This document shows, piece by piece, positions 1 through 4,796 of a stretch of DNA of 5,756 bases. The notes beneath the pieces are model-generated. The model was not told where the DNA came from, ran no database searches, and saw only the letters and a program-made list of their open reading frames with translations. A program made the translations under genes and the position numbers. Source of the stretch: Planctomycetales bacterium (GTDB taxonomy: Bacteria > Planctomycetota > Planctomycetia > Planctomycetales > Planctomycetaceae); assembly GCA_020050375.1 (NCBI GenBank), contig JAGVKR010000712.1, positions 1 through 5,756 of the forward strand, given 5' to 3'. Positions within the stretch are counted from its first letter, which is position 1; every line of letters starts with the position of its first letter.

Positions 1-62
1 ACTTCACTGTATGTCAGCCCCATGAACCCGCTGCCAACCATTCCCACGCCGACGGACTGCAT
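1..62 (-). CDS. Gfo/Idh/MocA-like oxidoreductase, N-terminal fragment (partial)
   Basis: Only the first 20 codons are inside the window; the gene continues past the left edge. Translation from the ATG at 62-60 begins MQSVGVGMVGSGFMG and continues LTYSE. The stretch VGMVGSGFMG is a beta-strand followed by G-x-G-x-x-G, the NAD(P)-binding Rossmann fingerprint, and its position right at the N-terminus is typical of Gfo/Idh/MocA oxidoreductases. Members of that family oxidise or reduce sugars, inositols and related polyols in the cytoplasm; the substrate cannot be told from this fragment. The start is supported by GGAG six nt upstream. The gene begins 17 nt after the stop of the FG-GAP repeat gene on the same strand, which suggests co-transcription. 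Other Rossmann dehydrogenases remain possible because so little is visible. Confidence 0.72.
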   Translation of the reverse strand, partial: MQSVGVGMVGSGFMGLTYSE

Positions 63-68
63 GTCTCT

Positions 69-72
69 CTCC
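69..72 (-). promoter_or_regulatory. Ribosome binding site for the oxidoreductase
   Basis: On the minus strand GGAG (within GGAGAGAGAC) lies six nt before the ATG at 62-60. It occupies most of the 17-nt gap after the upstream stop codon. It fixes the start of a gene of which only 62 nt are visible, and it supports translation from a shared transcript. Confidence 0.65.
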
Positions 73-79
73 AAAAGGG

Positions 80-2881
80 TCAGGGCTTGAGCGAAATCTC
101 AACGCCGTCGAGCACAGGATACCGATCGCCGTTGTCAGAGTGCAGTGTGGCCCGATATTGCAAAAAGCGGTGGGCCGCGTCGACGCCAAAAGAATCCTTT
201 GTGAGGGGACTCCATTTCGCAGCGGCGAGGGCCGCTTTCGTCGGAGCGGATCGGACGGCGAATTCGAGTCTTGCTCCGGCAGGAATGACCGCCTTCGAAG
301 TCAGTGTTCCTCGGCTGGCTTTGGCGTCCCAATCGAAGATTCGTGACTCGAATCCTTGCCGGTACTTGCGGTCGTAAATGTGCCCCACGTCGGCCGCCCA
401 CATGAGATGCGGCCCGTTGGTGGGAAGTTTCTGGATCGTGGGATTTTCGAAGCGGGCGCCGTCGTTGTAGAAGACGCGCGACTGCGTACGATGGTCGCCG
501 TGCCGTGTGTGGCAGTTGACGGCCAGATCGATTCGCCCGTCGCCGTTGAAGTCACCGGCAGTGGTGTCGTTGACAGAATCGCAGAAGAACGTCGTTCGAC
601 GTCGTGTGGCAAATCCGTCGGCGCCTCCCCAATAGAGGTAGCATGCCAGGTCTTCGCGCGTCAGTTCGCCGCTTTGTTGCGGAGCCACGATATCGAGATG
701 CCCGTCGCCGTCGAAATCGGCGATCGTCCGGCCCAGGGACGAGAAGCCCGGAAGCCATTGTGCATTGGAATGCCGGAAACCCTCAGGGCCGCCCCAAAAG
801 AGCACAAGCCCCATGTCGCGGTGGCCCGAGACCGGATCGTTATAGCTGCCGGCCAGCAGATCGAGCCAGCCATCGCCGTTGAAGTCGGCGGCATCGACTC
901 CGACCGGGCCGACGATCTTCAATCGCTGTTCGCGCGTTGTGTCGTATCCGTTCGGGCCGCCCCACAGGATTCGCACGCAGTCGAATGACCGCGTGGTGAC
1001 GGCGATGTCGAGCCAATTGTCGCGATTGAAATCGGCGACGAGGTGCTCCTGCGCGTAGCCATCCATTGTCAGCGCGACGCGACGCTTTTGTGAGAATCCG
1101 TCGACTCCACCGTAATAGAGAATCAGCTTTTCTTTTTCGCCGGCATGCTCGGCCGCGAACGGCTCGAGCACCAGATCGAGCCAGCCATCACGATCGAGAT
1201 CGGCGACGCTGCTCGTCCCCAGAAAGTGTTCGTGCAGAACGGTCATCTTCGTCGATTTTTCAAGCCCCTCGGGTCCGCCCCAGAGAATATTGGCTCCCAG
1301 CGTCGGATCGGTATGGGCATGCTCACCGGAATGGCCCGAGTTGAGCAGGATCAGATCCGGAAAACCGTCGGCATTCAAGTCGGCGGCGCTGCTTTCGTAT
1401 CCGCTGTGAAACGGAATCTTCCATAGGTTTTGCGGATCGAATCCCTTTGGCCCACCCCAGTAAACGTGGAGCGGGACCGCCTCATCGAGCTGTCCGCCAA
1501 TGCTGTTGCAGAATACGGCTCGCGCCGGCAGTCCTTTCTCGGGGGGCGCGACTACAACGTACAGCGTCCCCGAGGTACGAAAACCGGACGATCCTTTGGT
1601 GAATTTCCGCTGGCCGTCGCCGAAATAAGCAAACGACTCTCCGGCAAAGGTCAGTTCTCCCTGATGAATTGCGACGGCGAGGTCCAACTTTCCGTCACCG
1701 TCGAGATCACCGGCCGCCGTCCCGACGACGAGGGGAACTTCAAGATTTGTCGTGCGATCCGCCGAATAGCCGGAGTCGCTCCCCCACAGCAAACGAACGA
1801 GGTCCTTCGCCGTTTTGGCCGCGCCCGCCTGTTCGCCGCCGGCCGCCCTGGCCTGATTGAAATGCGTCAGCACGATGTCGGCATGAGAGTCATGATCGAG
1901 ATCAGCGATGGTGATCTGTGTGGATGGAAATGCGGCCGATCGCACCGGTTCGGCCCAATGCCGGTCCTTCATTGCCGCAACGATCGTAAGCGCGGCCGAC
2001 GACGAACCGATCACGAGATCCGGGCGTGCATCGCCCGTCACATCTCCCACTGCGATGCACGAAACATCGGCGGCCGGAAGCGACACGGCCGTGACTGTCG
2101 GCGACCACACGGCTCCAGCGGCCTTCGTTCCCCAGATGACGGAGAACTTGGCGTCGGTCCGCAGGACGACGAGGTCCGGCGCACCATCCTCGTCGAAATC
2201 CGCCGACGCGAGATCGAGGGCAGCGGGCATGCCAAGATCGTGAAAGTCCGTAACGGTAAATCCGGTCGAACTCCCCAAAAAGATGCGAATGATTCGCCCC
2301 TCGGGTTGCTCCGGTCGCCAGCGGGAAGCGCCCAGTGCGGCAATATCCGGCCACCCGTCGCTGTTGAGGTCAACGACTGCTACCGCCGTTGCCGCATTCA
2401 TGGGCAGCGGGGAATTGATCCGACTCGCGGCCCAGCCTTCCGGGCCACCCCACGCGATCGACACGAAGCGTCGATCATGATGCACGCCGATGCCGTTCGG
2501 GCAGAACACGATATCCGTAAAGCCGTCTTTGTTGAGGTCGTCCAAAACGGCCCGTTGTGATCCTTCGACCGCTATCTCAGTGCTCGATGCATGCCGATTG
2601 CGGTCAACTGCGCCGGATGTCGCGGGAAGCATCTGATACGTGTTGTGCGTGCAATTGAAAAGCAGATCGAGGTGGCCGTCGCCGTTGAGGTCGAAGCGAT
2701 TGATCGTGCGCAATGTGCCATCGCGCGCCACGTAAAGATTGTTGCCGCCATCGTCGAGAGTGCCTGCGGAAAAGTCCTCGAAACGATCGTCGACGAAGCG
2801 TGGCTCGGCGCCGACGATGAATGGGGCGCCTCCCATCAGGACTAGAATCGTTGCCAGAAGAATTCGCCGGGCCGATTGCAT
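80..2881 (-). CDS. Secreted FG-GAP/VCBS repeat protein, probable double beta-propeller
   Basis: This is an intact 933-residue protein of unknown specific role, expected outside the cytoplasmic membrane. I chose the ATG at 2881-2879 over an in-frame TTG 54 nt upstream for two reasons: it has AGGA eight nt before it, and it starts a classical signal peptide (MQSARRILLATILVLMGG, with likely cleavage after an A-x-A/V-G-A type site near residue 25). Residues 60-810 hold 13 copies of a D-x-(D/N)-x-D-G-x-x-D calcium loop (for example DLNGDGHLD, DLDGDGKLD, DFNGDGWLD), spaced about 47-65 residues apart. Most alternate with a W-G-G-x-x-G-(F/Y/W) strand motif. One longer gap holds a degenerate unit. Such repeats form integrin-like beta-propeller blades in the FG-GAP/VCBS families. 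Residues about 822-933 form a separate beta-rich tail containing RFLQYRATLHSDNG and PVLDGVEIS. The gene is divergent from the DUF1501 gene and is followed after 17 nt by an oxidoreductase gene. Family assignment is strong; binding partner and function are not known. Confidence 0.93.
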   Translation of the reverse strand: MQSARRILLATILVLMGGAPFIVGAEPRFVDDRFEDFSAGTLDDGGNNLYVARDGTLRTINRFDLNGDGHLDLLFNCTHNTYQMLPATSGAVDRNRHASSTEIAVEGSQRAVLDDLNKDGFTDIVFCPNGIGVHHDRRFVSIAWGGPEGWAASRINSPLPMNAATAVAVVDLNSDGWPDIAALGASRWRPEQPEGRIIRIFLGSSTGFTVTDFHDLGMPAALDLASADFDEDGAPDLVVLRTDAKFSVIWGTKAAGAVWSPTVTAVSLPAADVSCIAVGDVTGDARPDLVIGSSSAALTIVAAMKDRHWAEPVRSAAFPSTQITIADLDHDSHADIVLTHFNQARAAGGEQAGAAKTAKDLVRLLWGSDSGYSADRTTNLEVPLVVGTAAGDLDGDGKLDLAVAIHQGELTFAGESFAYFGDGQRKFTKGSSGFRTSGTLYVVVAPPEKGLPARAVFCNSIGGQLDEAVPLHVYWGGPKGFDPQNLWKIPFHSGYESSAADLNADGFPDLILLNSGHSGEHAHTDPTLGANILWGGPEGLEKSTKMTVLHEHFLGTSSVADLDRDGWLDLVLEPFAAEHAGEKEKLILYYGGVDGFSQKRRVALTMDGYAQEHLVADFNRDNWLDIAVTTRSFDCVRILWGGPNGYDTTREQRLKIVGPVGVDAADFNGDGWLDLLAGSYNDPVSGHRDMGLVLFWGGPEGFRHSNAQWLPGFSSLGRTIADFDGDGHLDIVAPQQSGELTREDLACYLYWGGADGFATRRRTTFFCDSVNDTTAGDFNGDGRIDLAVNCHTRHGDHRTQSRVFYNDGARFENPTIQKLPTNGPHLMWAADVGHIYDRKYRQGFESRIFDWDAKASRGTLTSKAVIPAGARLEFAVRSAPTKAALAAAKWSPLTKDSFGVDAAHRFLQYRATLHSDNGDRYPVLDGVEISLKP
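446..2704 (-). repeat. Array of about 14 FG-GAP/VCBS propeller units within the protein
   Basis: The calcium-loop motif starts near residues 64, 115, 171, 228, 280, 327, 392, 501, 561, 617, 666, 722 and 777 (numbered from the ATG at 2881). The 109-residue gap between the seventh and eighth canonical motifs fits one extra unit without the acidic ligands. Several motifs are also imperfect: DVTGDARPD and DLDHDSHAD lack the glycine, and DFNRDNWLD has N in its place. The units differ at DNA level, so this is an old protein-level repeat rather than a recent tandem duplication. The unit count is read by eye. Confidence 0.85.
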
Positions 2882-2889
2882 TGTGGTGG

Positions 2890-2893
2890 TCCT
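2890..2893 (-). promoter_or_regulatory. Ribosome binding site for the FG-GAP gene
   Basis: On the minus strand AGGA lies eight nt upstream of the ATG at 2881-2879. With the signal peptide that begins at this ATG, it argues against the TTG at 2935-2933, which would add 18 residues ahead of the signal sequence. Confidence 0.55.
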
Positions 2894-2914
2894 GTTCTTC
2901 ACAGTCAGGCCGAT

Positions 2915-2930
2915 CGTTCCTTCCGGAACG
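2915..2930. promoter_or_regulatory. Perfect inverted repeat in the divergent intergenic region
   Basis: CGTTCC-TTCC-GGAACG is a perfect 6-bp inverted repeat around four bases. It also contains the 8-bp palindrome TTCCGGAA. It lies 33 nt upstream of the FG-GAP start codon, where it could be an operator or a leader hairpin. There is no direct evidence of protein binding. I do not match it to a known regulator. Confidence 0.35.
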
Positions 2931-2955
2931 CTCAATTCGGTGCAGAGTCTTCGGA

Positions 2956-2984
2956 ATCCTAAACATTCGGTCGCCGGAATCCAA
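2956..2984 (-). promoter_or_regulatory. Candidate promoter for the FG-GAP/oxidoreductase operon
   Basis: Reading the minus strand, TTGGAT (2984-2979) is separated by 17 bp from TAGGAT (2961-2956). These match the housekeeping -35 and -10 hexamers at only three and four of six positions, so the call rests mainly on spacing and on the position about 75 nt upstream of the start codon. The boxes overlap the two direct copies of CGGAATCC described in the findings. Confidence 0.2.
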
Positions 2985-3012
2985 TTGACCCTGTCGATGA
3001 TGCTGATAAGAT
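2985..3012 (+). promoter_or_regulatory. Candidate sigma-70-type promoter for the DUF1501 gene
   Basis: TTGACC at 2985-2990 matches the -35 consensus at five of six positions. It is followed after 16 bp by TAAGAT at 3007-3012, which matches the -10 at four of six. Transcription from here would give a leader of roughly 65 nt before the ATG at 3084. Planctomycete promoters are poorly characterised, so this is a plausible candidate only. Confidence 0.35.
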
Positions 3013-3071
3013 CAGGGTTTGATGCTCAAGAGCGAAACCGGTGTGCCCCCCTTTCCCGCCCACAACAACGC

Positions 3072-3077
3072 GGAGAG
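3072..3077 (+). promoter_or_regulatory. Ribosome binding site for the DUF1501 gene
   Basis: GGAGAG lies six nt upstream of the ATG at 3084. This selects that start over in-frame upstream codons, including tandem ATGs at 2997-3002 that have no purine-rich site and sit inside the candidate promoter. Confidence 0.65.
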
Positions 3078-3083
3078 TTTTTG

Positions 3084-4646
3084 ATGCGTGAATCGAGCTA
3101 TCGCATCGGTTGCCGGCCTGCCGATCATCCGCAGATCGGCCGCCGCGAGCTGTTGCAGGTCGGCGGCATGTCACTGCTGGGGACCGGCCTCGGCGATCTG
3201 CTGCGGCTCGAAGCGATGGCCGCCAGTGGTGGGACGGCTCGAGCGAAATCGATCGTCTTCATCTTTCAGGCGGGGGGACCGTCGCAGCACGAAACGTTCG
3301 ATCCCAAACCCGAAGCCTCGGATCGGGTCCGCGGCGAATATGGCGTGATTCAGACGAAGAACCCGGATCTCATCGTCTGCGAGCATCTGCCGAAGCTGGC
3401 CCAACGGGCCGATCGGTTTTCGATCGTGCGAACGATGCACCATCCGGCGGACAGGCAGTTCCGCAACGAGCACAGCGCGTCGCAGTATATGATCAACACC
3501 GGGATGTGCGCGCTGCCTCCCGGCGAGAACACCAACTCGATCGCGATCCAGAAGAAACGCCCGCTGGAGTGGCCCTCGATCGGGTCGATGCTGGCGTATG
3601 CCCTGCCACCGCAGGACGAGCGACGATTTCCGCCGGTGATCGAAATCCCTCGCGCCAGCCCCAATGGAGACGTGATGGTGCCGGGGACGGGCCCGGGAAT
3701 GCTCGGTCCGCGCTTCTCGCGCTGGAGGGTGAACCTGGCTCCTGTGTGCCGCGCGCCGGATGCGGCCGGTTCGTGCCCGAACTGCTTCAGTCATGACCAG
3801 CCGGACGATCCCGAGCGCCAGCCGGGAAAGCTGCCGAAGTCATGGTACGACAACACGAGCTGCCGCAACCCCGATTTTTCTCTTCCCGACCTGGGAACCA
3901 GCCTGGGTGCCGCGCTGGAGCGGGTCTCCAACCGCGCCGAGTTGCTGCAATCGCTCGATCGGGTCCGCCGTGATCTCGACAGCACAGGCGGGGTCGAGAA
4001 GTATGACGCCTTCCAGCGGCAGGCTCTTGACTTGATCGTCTCGCAACGCGGGAAGAACAACCCGTTTGACATCTCTCAGGAATCGGCTGCGATGCGCGAC
4101 CAGTACGGCCGCGAAGAATGGGGACAGGCCTTTCTCGTCGCGCGGCGCCTCGTGGAAGCCGGGGTGCGAATGGTGCAGATAAACCTTCGCGGCTGGGACA
4201 CGCACCAAAACGCCTTCCGCGATCTGAAGGGAAAGTTGCTGCCATCGATCGATCACTGTCTCAGCGGTTTCCTCGACGATCTCCGCGACCGGGGCCTTCT
4301 GGACGAAACGTTGATCGTGATGTGTGGCGAGATGGGGCGCACGCCGATGATTTCGCCGATCGCCGCGGGCGGGCTGAATGCCGCCGGGGTCCCGTTCACT
4401 GCCGGAAGGCACCATTGGGGCGACATCTTTCCCTGCTTTTTCGCCGGCGCGGGGATCACTCCCGGCCTCGCGATCGGCAAATCGGACGCACACGGTGGGG
4501 TTCCGGTTTCGGAGGGCTACACGCCGGCCGATCTCGCGGCGACGATCTTCTCGCAACTGGGGATCGGGCCCGATCGGGAGTTCCACGATACGGAAGGGCG
4601 ACCCTTCCGCATTTATCAGGGGCACCCCATCGCACCGCTGTTGTGA
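3084..4646 (+). CDS. DUF1501 domain-containing protein with Tat-type signal
   Basis: This is an intact 520-residue protein of the DUF1501 family. The family resembles the alkaline phosphatase/sulfatase fold in its motifs, but no member's reaction is certain enough to assign here. The N-terminus has a twin-arginine-type signal, G-R-R-E-L-L-Q at residues 19-25, followed by a mildly hydrophobic stretch to about residue 47, so export by Tat is likely. Family motifs appear in the usual order: FQAGGPSQHETFDPKP (61-76), WDTHQNAF (371-378), GEMGRTP (415-421, usually GEFGRTP), GRHHWGDIFPCFFAGAG (441-457), GKSDAHGG (465-472), and the closing GRPFRIYQG region near 505-513. Length is normal. Four cysteines (222, 231, 234, 260) sit in an insert between the conserved halves. 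The gene is divergent from the FG-GAP gene and convergent with the next one. No DUF1549/DUF1553 partner, common beside planctomycete copies, is present in the window. Confidence 0.95.
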   Translation: MRESSYRIGCRPADHPQIGRRELLQVGGMSLLGTGLGDLLRLEAMAASGGTARAKSIVFIFQAGGPSQHETFDPKPEASDRVRGEYGVIQTKNPDLIVCEHLPKLAQRADRFSIVRTMHHPADRQFRNEHSASQYMINTGMCALPPGENTNSIAIQKKRPLEWPSIGSMLAYALPPQDERRFPPVIEIPRASPNGDVMVPGTGPGMLGPRFSRWRVNLAPVCRAPDAAGSCPNCFSHDQPDDPERQPGKLPKSWYDNTSCRNPDFSLPDLGTSLGAALERVSNRAELLQSLDRVRRDLDSTGGVEKYDAFQRQALDLIVSQRGKNNPFDISQESAAMRDQYGREEWGQAFLVARRLVEAGVRMVQINLRGWDTHQNAFRDLKGKLLPSIDHCLSGFLDDLRDRGLLDETLIVMCGEMGRTPMISPIAAGGLNAAGVPFTAGRHHWGDIFPCFFAGAGITPGLAIGKSDAHGGVPVSEGYTPADLAATIFSQLGIGPDREFHDTEGRPFRIYQGHPIAPLL

Positions 4647-4666
4647 TCCGAGCGTGTGAAACTTTG

Positions 4667-4721
4667 TCGTGTGGACTTCAGTCCACACGAGCTGTCGAAT
4701 CGTGTCGGCTGAAGCCAACAC
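4667..4721. repeat. Two related hairpin repeats in the convergent intergenic region
   Basis: The intergenic stretch 4647-4796 holds no gene. The first element, GTGTGGACTTCAGTCCACAC at 4669-4688, is a perfect inverted repeat that extends to 11-bp arms at 4667-4690. The second, GTGTCGGCTGAAGCCAACAC at 4702-4721, has the same length and pattern with one mismatched pair. The A-T pair in the first stem is G-C in the second, a compensatory change. Neither is followed by a T-run on the plus strand, so simple intrinsic termination is not obvious. They resemble REP-type dispersed intergenic hairpins, but dispersal cannot be tested from one window. They could also end transcription of the DUF1501 gene through the structure alone. 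Confidence 0.6.
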
Positions 4722-4762
4722 ACCGGTTGCGTGCGACTGTTTGTCCATTCGAAAGATTCGCG

Positions 4763-4786
4763 CGATCTGTCCCAAGGGCAGGATCG
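4763..4786 (-). terminator. Weak terminator-like hairpin after the tail-anchored protein gene
   Basis: Ten nt beyond the minus-strand stop codon, CGATC and GATCG flank an inner helix made of TG/CA and CCC/GGG pairs around an AA centre, with two single-base bulges. On the minus strand only a short CTTT follows within the next several bases, so this is a poor intrinsic terminator by the usual rule. Its placement between convergent genes is the main support. Confidence 0.25.
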
Positions 4787-4796
4787 AGGAGCCCAA

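Noticed and set aside
4..189. 61-residue minus-strand frame overlapping the end of the FG-GAP gene
   Set aside because: It is out of frame with both the FG-GAP gene and the oxidoreductase start, shows no motif, and overlaps well-supported coding sequence in both.
356..2560. Long plus-strand open frames (356-988 and 1430-2560) opposite the FG-GAP gene, with recurring VAVEV/VAVEI motifs
   Set aside because: The repeated motif is the exact antisense reading of the calcium loop (GACTTCAACGGCGATGGC reversed reads AIAVEV). The frames lack coherent domains and good ribosome sites, so they are shadows of the real minus-strand gene.
2882..2935. TTG start at 2935 for the FG-GAP protein
   Set aside because: It places 18 polar residues ahead of a normal signal peptide; the ATG at 2881 has its own AGGA site.
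2989..3017. CCCTG...CAGGG inverted repeat around the plus-strand candidate -10
   Set aside because: Arms of only five bases with a 19-base centre are expected by chance in GC-rich DNA, so it is not called as an operator.
2739..3083. N-terminal extension of the DUF1501 frame upstream of 3084
   Set aside because: It would overlap the start of the divergent FG-GAP gene and add 115 residues ahead of a clear twin-arginine signal. The ATG at 3084 has GGAGAG six nt upstream.
3840..4796. 318-residue minus-strand frame opposite the DUF1501 gene
   Set aside because: It is antisense to conserved DUF1501 motifs and has no recognisable domain or start signal.
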